A stretch of 64,000 nucleotides of DNA, taken from positions 1,344,001 to 1,408,000 of the forward strand of contig JBBBDQ010001154.1 in the NCBI GenBank assembly GCA_037127315.1, given 5' to 3'. The stretch is from Ascarosepion bandense. Taxonomy: Eukaryota; Mollusca; Cephalopoda; Sepiida; Sepiidae. Both the position numbers and the translations under genes were made by a program. Numbering within the stretch: position 1 is the stretch's first letter; the number at the start of each line of letters is the position of its first letter. Of this stretch, positions 1 through 12,479 are shown in pieces. The notes beneath the pieces are model-generated. The model searched no databases, had not been told where the DNA came from, and saw only the letters and a list, made by a program, of their open reading frames with translations.

Positions 1-517
1 TATACCTATTGGAACGCCTATTGAGTACGCCTATTGCATAAGCCTACGCCTAAGTATACTGCATATGACTACGACGAGTACCGGCCCATTACGGCTACAT
101 GCTAGATTGTCCCACTCGGTTACATTTGTCAAAACCACTTAGCTATTTTGAATAATATAGATATCCCTTTCCTTTTCATCCTAGTCGAACTTTCTTCTGG
201 CTTTTGGCTTCTCAATTAACTCAGATCTTCAAAAATGTAAATGCAGTATTAACAGTTATCGTCTGTGTTCTTAATTCATGTGCTTTTATTGTTTTTGCTC
301 CTTAATAATGTTTTTCTTTTTCTATAGTCTCTCACACTTAGTAACCCCCCCCCAGCTATATTTTAGTGACTTTATTGCTTTGCATGGCGTGATATGATTA
401 AAAAAAGAAAAAGAAAAATGTGCTTTCAAAAGTTTATTGTGTTTTAATGACAAAAGAAAAAAAATCGTCTCTGCGTAACCAACCAAACCATAGTTTATAA
501 AAAGCCTCTTGTAACTC

Positions 518-712
518 GTCAGTTAGTCAGTCAGTTAAATGCCATACCTGATACACGCTTTGGGCGATCATGTCTCGAAAGTAACATCACTGACTGGACA
601 GAAGATTATCCCGCAGTAGGTTGCCATTACTTTCTGCGGTAGACTGGTTGCCTGCCAAGGCTATAGAACCCAATCTGTCCCGTCGTTTGACTCATAGCTA
701 GAGGGAGAAGAG
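518..712 (-). repeat. tRNA-derived SINE fragment, family 1
   Basis: The stretch matches the tail half of the SINE seen complete at 33243-33545, including the hairpin-forming block around 566-590. The tRNA-like head is missing. Confidence 0.65.
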
Positions 713-835
713 ATATATTATATTATTAAGTAGTAATTAATGGGGGATCAGCTTATTACTTCATAACAATAGAAAACCGATCCCCCACTTTATACCCAGT
801 AGTAGTTTTAATTATGTTTCCCACTATTATATTCA

Positions 836-985
836 GTCAGTCAGTTAAGTGCCATACGTGATACACGCTTTGGGCAATCATGTCTCGAAAGAGAGATCAC
901 TGACTGGACAGAAGATTTTCCCGCAGTAGGTCACCATTACTTTCTGCGGTAGACAGGCTGACAGCCAAGGCTATAGAATCCAATC
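836..985 (-). repeat. tRNA-derived SINE fragment, family 1
   Basis: Second partial copy in the same orientation as 518-712. It is cut off by an A-rich run at 986-1000. The gap at 713-835 is AT-rich and contains a short palindrome built on gggatc/gatccc, as do the 227-bp units near 34 kb. Confidence 0.6.
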
Positions 986-1097
986 AAAAAAAAAAAAATA
1001 AAATAAAATTAAGAGGAAAGATCAAATTTTGCCATTATTTCTAATACGTTCGAACTTTCTTTTTCGCCAGCGACTCCCCCGAGGTTTACGTATTGTT

Positions 1098-1345
1098 ACA
1101 GTCCGTCAGTTAAGTGCCATGCGTGAAACACGCTTGGGCGATCATGTTTCGAAAGAGACATGACTGACTGGCCAGAAGATTATCCTGCAGTAGGTTGCCA
1201 TTGCTTTCTGCAGTAGACTGGTTGCCAGCCAAGGTTATAGAACCCAATCTGTCCTGTTATTTAACCCATAACTGGATGGAAGAGACGGATTAATAACTTT
1301 CCCAAGGGTATTGGCGAGTAAGTGAATGCAAGGAATTCAACTTGT
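1098..1345 (-). repeat. tRNA-derived SINE fragment, family 1
   Basis: Third partial copy, extending further towards the head than the two before it. It stops short of the B-box and runs into TA repeats. Confidence 0.6.
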
Positions 1346-1358
1346 AAGTTGTACTCAA

Positions 1359-1403
<45 letters not shown>

Positions 1404-1681
1404 CATATATATATTAATACTGCATTTACATTTTTGAAGATCTGAGTTAATTGAGAAGCCAAAAGCCAGAAGAAAGTTCGACTAGGATGAAAAGGAAAGG
1501 GATATCTATATTATTCAAAATAGCTAAATGGTTTTGACAAATGTAACCGAGTAGGACAACCTAGCATGTAGCCGTAATGGGCCGGTACTCGTCGTAGTCG
1601 TATGCAGTATACTTAGGCGTAGGCTTATGCAATAGGCGTACTCAATAGGCGTTCCAATAGGTATAGTCCTAGTCGTCCCCG

Positions 1682-1785
1682 CATGTTGAAAATGGCTATT
1701 TCCCCACTAAGTTTTATCTGAATTTATATATATATATATATAAATTCAGATAAAACTTAGTGGGGAAATAGCCATTTTCAACATG
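1682..1785. repeat. Near-perfect palindrome with TA loop
   Basis: Bases 1682-1726 are the reverse complement of 1741-1785, about 45 bp per arm, separated by a short TA run. It would extrude as a hairpin. It lies just outside the inverted-repeat element at 1-1665. Confidence 0.85.
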
Positions 1786-2436
1786 TCATTTTAAGGCAGG
1801 TATTCTTCGACCCCTTCTAAACAGAGAATGAAGGAAAATTCTAAGCCCAGAGGTTAGTTTATGTAAAGGAAGTATTGGTTTTCATTGAGTTGGTCTAGGG
1901 GAAGGAGCTAGTAGTAATTCTTCCTTGGTAGTGGGAGGTCTGTGGCCTGACCCTAGGGTTAGCAGGGTAGGTGGTGTGGAGGTAACTGCAAGGTTAACTT
2001 TTAAAAAAAATGTTTGAAATTTTTTTATCGGGACTAACTGGGAGAATAGGATAATTATTGTAATTTATACTTATTTCTATGTCGACACATACTTATGATC
2101 TCTCTTCGTTTGTTAAGAAGTATATTTTGGTCTTGAAATTTTAACATTTTAATTTTTTCTGTCAAACATAGATTACACCTATCTCTTAAGCTATTAGGGG
2201 TCCTAGCCTTGCCTATGAGTTCCCATTTTATTTGGGGATCTAAGTTACTTTCTTTTAATTCCCAGTATTTTCTAGAAAGCACAGTTTGGTATTTTAAACT
2301 AGGGTTGGTGAAGGGGTGGCTGTGGGTATAAAGCCGTTGCTTCCAAATTCCCGCTGAAATTCCGATATAAACATTCCGTCTCTCCTGATTTTCTTAGGGT
2401 AGATTCAATATATATATATTGAAAATTATGTTGTAC
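1786..2436. other. Intergenic, no supported feature
   Basis: AT-rich sequence. A 75-codon minus-strand frame at 2055-2282 has no recognisable domain and ordinary intergenic composition. Nothing else is supported. Confidence 0.5.
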
Positions 2437-2753
2437 TCTAGAACAGGGGTTTTCAAAATTTTTGACTTACGGACCCGTTTATTAAAATTTTATCCATGGG
2501 TGACACTTGCACCCTGAAAAAAAAAGTAAGTTTGAACATCAAGCTCTTGCAGTGTTGCATGTATAAAATAATTTTTTGTATAAATAACGTTGACATGTAA
2601 TGGGCGATAGTGCAAGTTTTTGTCATTTGATAACATTAATAAGTAAAAATAAATATCCAGAAAATTTATACTTTGAATTTCACATGATGAGTTAATCCAC
2701 GGACCCCCTATCTTATCCCTGCGGGCCACAGTTTAAAAACCCCTGCTCTAGAA
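2437..2753. mobile_element. hAT-type MITE with 8-bp target duplication
   Basis: The element runs 2445-2745. It starts CAGGGGTTTTCAAA and ends in an imperfect inverted copy, TTTAAAAACCCCTG. The 8-bp direct repeat CTCTAGAA sits immediately outside both ends (2437-2444 and 2746-2753), the target duplication length typical of hAT elements. At 301 bp without a transposase it is non-autonomous. Confidence 0.88.
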
Positions 2754-4369
2754 TTTTCATTGGTTTCTCCAATGACTTCTTTCCGTATAAAATTCTAAAA
2801 CCATGACGTTTCTTAACAGAATCACCAATACAACGTCAGACTGGATTCATCTCATCTTTTCTTAACAAATAACACGTCATTGTAGTTGTAAGGCATCAAA
2901 CGAAGAGAGTTCTCCCTACATTAGCAATGTTTTTTTTTTTTTTTTTGTTTTCTTTCTGTTTTACTTAACTGGCCTGCCTTGCAGTTGAGATATTTTTGTG
3001 TCAGTGGTTGGTAACCCATATAAAGTGCTACATTTAGGAACGCTTTTTTTTAGTTTAGAAAACTAATACAACGTAGCCTTTTAATTCGTATCCTTAATTT
3101 AGCTTTTTGTACTGTACTAAAATATTTAAATATTTTGTTTAAGATTACAGAGAACAAGCGAGAAAGGGTGAGAAAGGGTGAGAAAGAGAGAGAGAAAAGA
3201 GAAGAGTGTATAGAAGAGAATAATGGACGTGAGTAAGGGTGGGAAGGGCTGGAGAAAACTGTTGCAGCAGATCGGTTGGTTTCAACAAACTTACGATGAT
3301 ACATCTACACTCCACACTCAGTCCACAGTAAATGATTTTTAAAAAATTGTTTCAAAGATTTCTGTGTTATTTTAGTACGAAAGGCGTAAGATTAATGAAT
3401 TTATTGCACAGAAATTATTCGGCGTTTAACACTGTTGCTAGGACTAACTACTCTTACGTTACAAACTTACAAGTGCTGTAAAGTGAATTAGAAATGTTTT
3501 GACTTTTTTGAATGACTACACACAGCATCAACCAAAAACAGATGACCGACTAGAGAGAGGGAGAGAGAGAGATCTAGAAGTTTGCAACGCAACCTTTGGT
3601 CAGGTTAGTAGCACCATACATTTTAATTTTTATTATATATTTAAAACATTTAAATATTTAAGTAATCGTATGATGTGTTCTTGATAATTTTCATTTTCAC
3701 TCAGTGCACGCCCGACCCAAACGTAAAAACTGTAACGAGAGTGGCTATGATGTAGTCATATGAATATTATTTTACCAGTCTTATATAGTCCACTGTTGCC
3801 ATATCGTCACTTATTAGAAGTGGGGAGAGTGTATTAAATTTTTTAACTAAATTTTGGGATAGCATAAAAAAACATTAAGTAAATTAAATATAGGTCCCAC
3901 CAAAAATGGATACGTTTTTTTTTTTTTTTTTTTTTTAGGGGAGTAAAAACGAAAATCATTAAAATATTTATCAAATCGTTTTATAATATATGCCAAAAAT
4001 CAATGAATTATCCGATTCTAATGAAATTCTCGGTACTTATTAACGAATTAAATTGTATACTGAAATATTTTATTATTAAAGAACTCCGTGGAAATATTTT
4101 GGGGTGTAGCACGGCCTATTAGTAAGCCGTGGGTGTAGAGGTTTGGCTCATCATCTTTTTCAATATCTGGTGAGTACTTTTTAATTTGGGGGAAATTGTT
4201 AAATTTGTTTGGAGTTAAACGAAAACCCGTTCGCAAGAAGTTTATTTTAAATGAAATTGTAGGGCTTCAATGGTTTTTCAGGTGGTTATCTCGGATAACG
4301 TCCTTAATCATAACATACACCAATTTTTGGCCTATTAAAAATGAATGCAAAGATAATTTTTTTTTTTTT
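2754..4369. other. Intergenic AT-rich, no supported gene
   Basis: Contains poly-T runs (2930-2946, 3916-3936) and a purine-rich GAGA block (3150-3215). Short frames on both strands show no domain. I see no splice-bounded exon that would join exon 1 of the gene. Confidence 0.45.
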
Positions 4370-4925
4370 TTTAATCATATCACCCCAAGCAAGGCGGTAA
4401 CGCCACTGATGTGCAGGGGGCTACATAAGAGTGAGAAGATTAGAAAAGAGAAAAACCGGAAACCGCATCCTAAACAGGAAACAAGGGATAAGCCTCTTCA
4501 CCTGTTCAATAGACGTGGGTGGAGTGTGAACCGGGCGATAGTTTAGTCTATCTACTCCAATTGAAAAAACAGTGAGAAGATTAGAAAAGAGAAAAACCGG
4601 AAACCGCATCCTAAACAGGAAACAAGGGATAAGCCTCTTCACCTGTTCAATAGACGTGGGTGGAGTGTGAACCGGGCGATAGTTTAGTCTATCTACTCCA
4701 ATTGAAAAAACAGTGAGAAGATTAGAAAAGAAAAACCGGAAACCGCATCCTAAACAGGAAACAAGGGATAAGCCTCTTCACCTGTTCAATAGACGTGGGT
4801 GGAGTGTGAACCGGGCGATAGTTTAGTCTATCTACTCCAATTGAAAAAACAGTGAGAAGATTAGAAAAGAAAAACCGGAAACCGCATCCTAAACAGGAAA
4901 CAAGGGATAAGCCTCTTCACCTTAC
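4370..4925 (-). repeat. LINE 3'-end sequence expanded as 140-bp tandem units
   Basis: Begins with the reverse complement of the LINE 3' terminus (the block ending near 4425 that reads ccccaagcaaggcggtaac). About 3.5 near-identical units of about 140 bp follow, starting at 4431, 4572, 4712 and 4851. The same terminus occurs at 26.1, 34.1, 40.3, 44.2 and 55.5 kb. Confidence 0.75.
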
Positions 4926-6799
4926 TAGATATATTTTGTATGAACTGATAAAATGTTATATCTCGTAAAATAAAGTATCAATAAACTTAAAGAGTTCATA
5001 TAAGAAAGTTCTCGTGTTGAACGTTTAAGTCCTTTAGAATAAGATAGAGAGATGTAAAGGATTTTACGAGTATGTATGTATTTCATTAATAATACTAATC
5101 ATTTCAATTCACTGTGGGATTTTTAGTGTAGAGCATGCAGAATTATTTCATCGACTCTTGTTCCTTTGCCTGGTCGTCTCCGAGGTTTTTTTTACACTTT
5201 TCCGAGACAAAGTAATTAATTTCAGAATTGTCTCTTGATTTCTGATTGGTTCACACACAGATATGACTCATTTGCCAATTCCTTTTTCTTCACTTAAATT
5301 TAAGAATGATGACCTTTTGGCTTCTTTTATTTCTTTCTTTTTTGTTTGTTTTTATTTCTTTTATGACAAACCAAAATGGTTTGCAAACATTTCTTTTTTT
5401 TTTAACAGTGAAGTTTTTCTTTTTCTTTCACTGCAAAATAAAGCCATTTTTGAAAAATCAAGTTATGCAAAATTTAAAATGCTTTTGTCGCGTATGAAGG
5501 AATTATTAACTGTTAGTATGCCTCCACTCATTTTCGATACTTAAGTTTTAAATTGAATTTTTAAAAATAAAAAAAGTATTTTTGAAACTTTAATTTTAGT
5601 TTAATTGAAAACTAAATGATTAAATTTACTATTTTCAGTAAGCAAAATACTCGGATGTATTTCAAACAGAAATTATATTCATTGGAATCTAAAATTTTGA
5701 GATTTTTCAAAACATTTTCAATTTTTCGGCCATTTTTTTGAGCGATCGATACATTTGTAAACAAAAGTTAATTTTCAGTTTTAAAAATCTTGCAAAAATA
5801 AAATATACATCTCTCAAACGTTATTTTTGGAAAATTAGAAAATTTACAGTTAAATAATTTTGATTCGAAACAAATATTACTTGTTTATGGCATGAAATTT
5901 ATAATAAAACTATTTCTTAATCAGAAATTCTGACTCGTTGACCTTTCAAGTAAGTGAGGATAACCCAATGCAATGAATTCAACTGGAATTCGAACTCGGC
6001 TCCGCGATTTCTCGTTCCTAGACGATATCCACAGCACCACAACGCACATCCACCCTGGGTTACCGTGCGTAAATCTTTAAGTTTCAAGTCAAGTTTACTT
6101 AATTTTACAAACTCCAGTTGTGAAAACCTTAAATTAACTAAATCTTCGAAAAAATATTGGTTTTAATTTTTTTCCTTACGTTTTTCGTCTATAATAATCA
6201 GTTTTTCGTTTATATTTAACGATCAGTTTACTTTTTCGTCTATAAATGCATCAGTTTTTTAGAATTAAAAATTTAAAGAACAAAATTAAATATCTATTTT
6301 AAAAATATCTATCATAGAAATGTGTCTTTAAATAAATAAGTGAATATAAGAATTAATTAACTGGATTTTGTAAAAATAATCATTACATTTTGTTTAAAAC
6401 ATAATAAAAATAATGTTTATTTATGCACGGTAGGCCGTGGGCTGTCATCAAGGTCATAGGTCAACATTAGCAGTAGTGCTCGACCGTTACTAAATGTGCG
6501 CGAAAAATTTAAATTAACACAGGGGACTGACAGTATGACAATCAAGAGATTGGTATTTAATTATGTTTAAAATTAAATTATCCTTAACCAAGAATTTAAG
6601 AATATATTTTTTCATTCTATACAATTTTATGAATCTTAGTAAACAGAATAATTTTTTTTATTTTATCATACATTAAAAGTATAAAAAAGGAATCGACTGA
6701 AAACTACCATGTATTTCTACGTATAAAGAGACTTATGGATAAGACAAGACAAGACCCAAAATCTAGTTAAAATTTCGTGATTTTATTTTTATATCCGTA
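4926..6799. other. Intergenic AT-rich; SINE head fragment at 5935-6064
   Basis: Mostly low-complexity AT sequence. The piece at 5935-6064 is the head of SINE family 1 on the minus strand, including its B-box-like part. No gene is supported. Confidence 0.5.
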
Positions 6800-7195
6800 T
6801 GCTGGACAATATCATCAAAGATGAAGGAAAAACTTGAAGCAACTGAAATATGATTCTACAGAAGGATGCTGCGAATATCATGGATCGAGCATGTGAGCAA
6901 TGATGAGGTCTTGGAAATGATGGAAACAAAAAAGAAATTAATACTGAGCATCAGGAAGAGACAGCTGAAGTTCCTGGGACATGCAATGAGGAAGGAAGGC
7001 TTAGAGAATCTGATACTAACAGGCCAGATAGAGGGAAAAAGAGACAGAGGAAAGCAACGGATAACATATTTGAAGGACCTAATCAGGTGGATGACGGAAC
7101 GATGTAACAGGAGAATGCGTGCTCAGAGCCACCAGGGATAGGGAAACGTGGAAAGCCATGATCGCCTACGTCCTGAAGGGACAGGGTACATAGAA
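6800..7195 (+). pseudogene. Non-LTR retrotransposon C-terminal fragment
   Basis: A frame at 6866-7141 reads MLRISWIEHVSNDEVL, then KRQLKFLGHAMRKEGLENL and GKRDRGKQR. That series is typical of the region after the reverse transcriptase in RTE/CR1-like LINEs. The RT domain itself is absent, so this is a 5'-truncated, decayed copy. Confidence 0.7.
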
Positions 7196-7377
7196 AAAGA
7201 AGTATAAGACAACCTGTTGGTTACAACGAAGCTGTAAATGACAATGTTTAGGATGTGCTTTTTGCATCAGATGGTGATGATCATAATAATTTTGAAGGGT
7301 TTTAATTATGTATGTGGGTGTCTTATCCTTTTTTATTCTGTCATGAGAAATAAATATTTTCTTGAATATCGCTTCTT

Positions 7378-7676
7378 AATGGATGTGAGTGGTGGAGTGG
7401 ATATCGGCTCAGAACGAGAAATCGGAGAGCCGAGTTCGAATTCCTCTTGAATTCGTTGCACTCAATTACGCACAAATACGCTTGAGAAAGGTATTAATCC
7501 GTCTCTTCCCTCCAGCTATGGGTTAAATAACAGGACAGCTTGGGTGCTACAGCTTTGATTGGCAACCAGTTTACCGCAGAAAGTATAATGGTAACATACA
7601 GCGATAAAATCTCCGATCATGTGTCAAAAGAGACATGATCACCTAAGCGGGTATCTCGTATGACAACTGACTGAAT
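7378..7676 (+). repeat. tRNA-derived SINE, family 1, full length
   Basis: The tRNA-like head has an A-box-like GTGGTGGAGTGG at about 7390 and a B-box-like GAGTTCGAATTCC at about 7433. The usual body and tail follow. This is one of the two most complete copies in the window; the other is 33243-33545 on the minus strand. Confidence 0.8.
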
Positions 7677-7754
7677 GTGAAATCAAGATGTAAAAGTAGT
7701 TTTATAACGTTTATAATGAAAGTACAGCATTATAATGTGATTTGTTTCAACAGT

Positions 7755-8490
7755 AGTTACCATTGTTACGTGTTAAGTGTATAGTGGGAAATCCGTTCTA
7801 GTGAAACGTAGTTGTATGTTTGAAACAGATTAATTGAATTTGGCCTCGTTAGTAGATAGCCCACTATAAATTATAAAAGGGGTTATAAAACAAGAAGATC
7901 AAATTGAGTATAGAAACAACATTTTATATATACACAGATATCAATTAAGGTTCTTTTACAAATAAAATAATGTTTTTAGGATGGGTCCAACGGACGTTAA
8001 AATGTTTATAGCAGTAAATGCTAAAAGAGAGTTTGTACGTAAGTATGTGGGAGTGGTGTCAGGAATATCTTTGATGTATCCGCTCCTTTGGTCGGGTAAG
8101 TAGCTCAGGGACAGCGAAGAAAAAGATGAGAGGGAAAAGAGGCGAGCATAGTGGATCGCTTGACGAGGTCAAGGGACGTGCTAAATATGCTCTCACTTTC
8201 TCAACTCTGGCGATACTTTCTGTGTCGGCTTTTTATTTCGTCTTTGTGGGTCCCAGCAGGTCATTTGGGAATACACCCGTATTTAATTCTGGGCTTCCCA
8301 TTGGATGATAAATAAAATTCGCGTTGGCTCACGAACAGGAATTTGATATTTAATTAATTTTTGGTTTTCTGCCGGAACATATGCGTGGAGCCGGGTGCGC
8401 AAAGACCAGTTTTGTTCATTTGCTTTCTGGTCCTCAGAGGGCAAACATCCGGTCCCTCGCTTTGCTCGGTATTACCACAAGTGTAACAAA
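7755..8490 (+). repeat. Dispersed repeat, about 700 bp, copy 1
   Basis: Aligns over its whole length with 32262-32965, including the blocks near 7835-7865 and 8290-8330. Both copies end at a ggtatyaccaca motif. It may be a solo LTR or a MITE; termini and target duplications are unclear. The 60-codon frame at 8126 lies inside the repeat and is not a gene. Confidence 0.6.
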
Positions 8491-9132
8491 AGGAAAAAAA
8501 AAAGATTGACCAAAACTCAGAAATAAATCACAGACAAATATTTAATTTACAAAACATACCAAATAAAATATTTACAAATATACAATTTTTGTTGCATTCA
8601 AGACAATACAAACAAAGTTTACTACTGGCAAGAGAGAAGGGGAAGGTAAGGTCAGTATCTTTACGCAGTTAAGTTGGCGAGGAAGTTAAGTGCTATATTT
8701 TTTGGAAATCCTCAAATGAGTATATGAAGAATAATTTCAAGTATGGTCAATGAAAGAGTCCAAAATATGTATTTACCCATATAGTTCCATGAGATTCTCT
8801 TTCAGGTTTTAGTTGGTCGGCAACTTCTTATAGATTCTTTCGGCTGGATATAAATCCTTGAATCAAAACCGGAGTTGAAAACATCAGCAAACCCTGGTAA
8901 CAACTGACTGTTCTCTGCCCAAAACCTATTTTTATGGGGGCTAACACCTAATTTGCATATTTCTAGAACCTTTCGAATTCTCTTGATTTTATTGTAACAT
9001 TCTCAATCATTCTAGTACCTTCTAAACGTTCTATTTCTAATTTCCTTATTTTTACGACTACTTCATGAATTAAAACCTTTTTTTGGAATAACACTTAGGG
9101 CTCAAAAGAATCCATTACTATAACATTTTATA

Positions 9133-9175
<43 letters not shown>

Positions 9176-9430
9176 GTATATAATTGCATCCTCGTAACAA
9201 CCATAGCGAGACAGTTTTTGGCCTACCGTGGCCTCTAGCGCGAACATACCTGCCTATTTACCAGTGCCGATAAAACCACAGGAGTTAAGGTAGGCCTTTT
9301 GTAACTGTTGTATTAGATGAATTACTGAAATAATATATTCAGAGATTTTTCTTTATAAAACTATATATATATATAAAAAAAATGTTATCAGTAACTTCCC
9401 CCTCTCACCACCACCAATGTTATCAGTCCC
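8491..9430. other. Intergenic; TTA microsatellite at 9128-9176
   Basis: AT-rich sequence without a supported gene, ending in a (TTA)n run and a short TA run (9363-9375). Confidence 0.5.
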
Positions 9431-9990
9431 AAATAAAGAGCATTAACCCTTTGCCTGTCCAGGGCATTTTCAGACGAGGAAATCTCATGTCCTGTGCATC
9501 ACATATACCGAAGGCCAGTCTCATCTGGGAAAAAACAAACCCGACCTTGCCTTATGCAAAGTCTACGTTAAAATTTTTGCCCGAGCTTACAGGCTCCGAA
9601 TTCTCATATATAAATATCGGCCTTGTAGCACATTCGGCTTCAATGGTGTGGTATCAGGTAAATACGGAGAATTTCGACAGAGATCAACCCTGTTGGACTC
9701 TCTGCCTTCGGGGGGAGAGGAACCCAGACGAGGCTATACGGACAAGTGCCCGACCTCGCCTTTGAAGGTTAGATTGGAAATTTTTGCCTGAGCGTACGCT
9801 CTCGGAATTTACACTTAAAATTCGGCCTTGTGCCACATCCAGTCTTTTAGAGAGATCTCGGGGAGATACCCAGAGTTCTAATAGAGTGTTCGTTATGGTA
9901 CCGTTAGAGTCCGTCGAGACATAAAATTATAACTGTTACTATCAAGTTATAACACGGTGCCTTGTCATTGGCCCGTAAATTGATGAATCA
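9431..9990. mobile_element. Possible piggyBac-like MITE end
   Basis: At 9434 the sequence TTAACCCTTTGCCTG resembles a piggyBac TTAA target plus terminal repeat. The matching right end was not found. Inside, a segment of about 215 bp is duplicated in a diverged form (about 9535-9640 against 9750-9845). The 127-codon frame at 9382-9765 falls in this block and has no recognised domain. Confidence 0.3.
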
Positions 9991-10114
9991 GCGAGATTTA
10001 TTGATAAAAAAGCAGCGGCGACACAACTGAATAGGCCCACTACACAACAATAACAACTGTGGCAGCCAAATTCTATTTCGAATCACATTCTCAATCTAAA
10101 CTTATTTATATATA

Positions 10115-10223
10115 ATCGGATGGTTCAAAAGTTCTACAATAAAATTTTATTGAACACTTTTAACACTTTTTAATACAAATGTCCACTGATCTAATTTTAT
10201 TATGACCAGAAACTAAGTAATTA

Positions 10224-10240
<17 letters not shown>
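10115..10240 (-). repeat. Dispersed repeat also at 25.5 and 50.5 kb
   Basis: The reverse complement matches 25500-25615 and 50460-50560 over about 100 bases. In those two places it is followed by a hammerhead-like motif. Here the downstream half is replaced by other sequence. Confidence 0.55.
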
Positions 10241-10273
<33 letters not shown>

Positions 10274-10299
10274 AATAATGATAATACGTGCAATTTAAC

Positions 10300-10990
10300 G
10301 TTGCTTTTTAATAGCAGCGCTCAGTATCAAATACAGCCTCTACAAAAGCTTCTGGAACCATCCGATTACCACATCTTCCACTCCCTAGATAATCATCTTC
10401 GTGGGGGTCAGGTGAATAAGATGGATGGCACAAAGTCTCCCACCCAAGTTGCTGTATGGTATCCCTGACCACTCACGCGACATGCGGCCTGGCGTTGACA
10501 TGCTATTCACCAGTGCTGGCTCCTTCTGGCGCTATGCCTGTTGTACACGTTTTAATTGCTGCAAGTATAGGTCTCCAGTGTCCGTTTGGCCCGTTGGTAG
10601 CAGTCCATAATGAACCACTTGATGACCTGTCCACCAGACACAAAGCATAATCTTGCTTGGGTGCATAGGCGGTCTTGCGGTGTGAGGGACAGCATCCTGA
10701 GGAGACACCCAATATCTGGAACGCTTGGGAATTTCGTACAGAACCCACTTTTCATCACTGGTAAGCACTCGATTGAATATGGATGCGGTACGGTGGCGAG
10801 AAAGCAGCGATACGCAGGCTGCCGCTCGTTGTCTCTTGTGGACCTCCAACAGCGTTCGAAATAGACTGATGTTTTTAAAATCCCCGGTAAAAGCGTTTTA
10901 AATCTTGCTTAAACCCACCTTCAGGCAGCACTCTCATTTTCTTCATAGTCACGCTGAGAACGGGCATCTGATGATCGCGTTTACCGTGAA
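10300..10990 (-). pseudogene. Mariner-like transposase remnant
   Basis: On the minus strand, frames at 10503-10849 give SDEKWVLYEIPKRSRYW, then HPSKIMLCVWWTGHQVVHYG and GDLYLQQLKRVQQA. This order is typical of mariner transposases (TGDEKWVLYDN, HPKKVMLCVWWD). The frame is broken several times and the third catalytic aspartate region is not intact. Confidence 0.8.
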
Positions 10991-11147
10991 ACTGACAGTA
11001 ATGCCTGAAAGTTTGTGAAGACCGGGATTTTAAACCTGATTTTCAAATGCATTGGTCTATATCGAAATTATATAAGGTTGTGTGTATGGGTACATCAAAC
11101 AAAATCGAATATTACCAATGATTATATTAAACTTTTTTTTTCTTTAG

Positions 11148-11316
11148 GAATTAAAATCCATCAAGAACCTAACAGTCATAATGAGTTTGGAAAAGATTGA
11201 TAGTCTTCGTCTGTCAACGACCCAGGGTCCTTGTGAAATTCAGCTGATGATTGGCGATATTACGGAACTTTCTATGGATGAAAAAGTGGATTTGCTCATT
11301 GTTTCAGCGTTTCCGA
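11148..11316 (+). CDS. Exon 1: start of macro-like domain
   Basis: Acceptor tttctttag precedes 11148; donor gtaagt starts at 11317 (phase 1). The ATG at 11181 opens MSLEKIDSLR and continues through IGDITEL (residues 24-30) to VDLLIVSAFP (36-45). GDIT followed about 10 residues later by a hydrophobic strand resembles the first strand and ligand loop of macro domains. The frame is also open from the acceptor to the ATG, so the true start may lie in an exon upstream. I prefer 11181 because the domain begins normally just after it. Confidence 0.82.
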
Positions 11317-11750
11317 GTAAGTACATAGAAGTAACTATTTGAAAAACCGAATGGATGGTTTGTTTTTTGATAAAATACTTTATTAACCTCATTATTTTGA
11401 GCACAATTTTCTTTTTGTTTTCAAAATAAATTTCCATGAAATAATAACGCCTGATTTTAAGTAATTATTTCATCAACTGTTAAATAAATAAATAAATACA
11501 GAATAAATGACAAATAGCTTTAAAAAAAGAAAACAAAGAATAAATACAGCGGATTGAAATTATTAAATAATTATTAAAATTTTTAGATAATTATTAAAAT
11601 TATTAGATAATTATTAAAATAATTAAATAATTATTAAAATAATTACATTATAATTAAAATTATTAAATAATTATTAAAATAATTAAATAATTATTAAAAT
11701 TATTAAATAATTATTAAAATTATTAGATAATTATGAAAATTATTAAATAA
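11317..11750. repeat. Intron 1 start; AT tandem repeat
   Basis: From about 11560 an imperfect AT-only repeat (ttattaaaat-like, about 17-18 bp) runs up to the Helitron. It resumes beyond the Helitron at 12380-12465, so the element inserted into a pre-existing repeat. Confidence 0.6.
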
Positions 11751-12378
11751 CTAGTTGTACCCGGCCACGTGTTGCTGTGGCTCAGTTTGGTTAAACTGAA
11801 AAAAATTATTTACTAAACCAACGAACTAAATGGGATATCGATAATATTTCCTTGAAAGAAATGAATAGAAAAAAAATTTTTTTTTGAAGGGACTGGATTT
11901 CTGTTGTTTACGACCGCTAAAATAGAAATAATAATAAAAAAATGGCTTAGGTTAAAAAAAAATAAAACAAGAAATTTATTTATTAAAACAACGAAATGGG
12001 AATTGTGCACTAAATTTGAGAATCGTGTATAATTATTTATACAGATCGTATGTGTATGAATTTTATGTTTGTTCACAGAAATTCTAGCTAGAATATATAA
12101 TTTCGTTTACCTTAAATGTGGAGTTTTCTTATGTTTTCTATGAAATAAAGTTGTCAGTAAAGGCGTCCGTATTGAAAATGAAAGTATTTTGCTTCTGCTC
12201 TCATCGTATTTGCAAAATTTATATTTTTTTAATATTATAATTTTTTTTATATTAAATACATAAAAACCCGCTCGTATTCGATTAAAATGCTATAGCAAAA
12301 TTTCATAATAATTGGTGCAGCCGTTTTCTAGATTAGTGGATAGTAACAAACGGACAGGTACATTTTTATTTATATAGA
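11751..12378 (-). mobile_element. Non-autonomous Helitron
   Basis: On the minus strand it begins TCTATATAAATAAAAATG, ends CTAG, and sits between A and T with no target duplication. Just before the end is a GC-rich block that can form a hairpin. These are the structural marks of Helitrons. No Rep/helicase frame is visible. It splits an AT tandem repeat. Confidence 0.75.
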
Positions 12379-12479
12379 TTATTAAAATTATTAAATAATT
12401 ATTGAAATTATTAGATAATTAAAAAAATTATTAAAATTATAAGATAATTATTCAAATTATTAAACATAAGGGAAACCAT

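Larger units (their letters stand above)
1..1665. mobile_element. Inverted-repeat element, arms 1-252 and 1414-1665
   Basis: The first 252 bases reappear as their reverse complement at 1414-1665 with only scattered mismatches. About 1.16 kb lies between, holding three decayed SINE copies, an AT-rich stretch and a TA run (1361-1400). No transposase frame is visible inside. It could be a fold-back transposon or a palindromic duplication. The left edge coincides with the window start, so the arms may be longer. Confidence 0.7.

Noticed and set aside
9382..9765. 127-codon gene
   Set aside because: No domain, and it overlaps a piggyBac-like end and an internally duplicated repeat.
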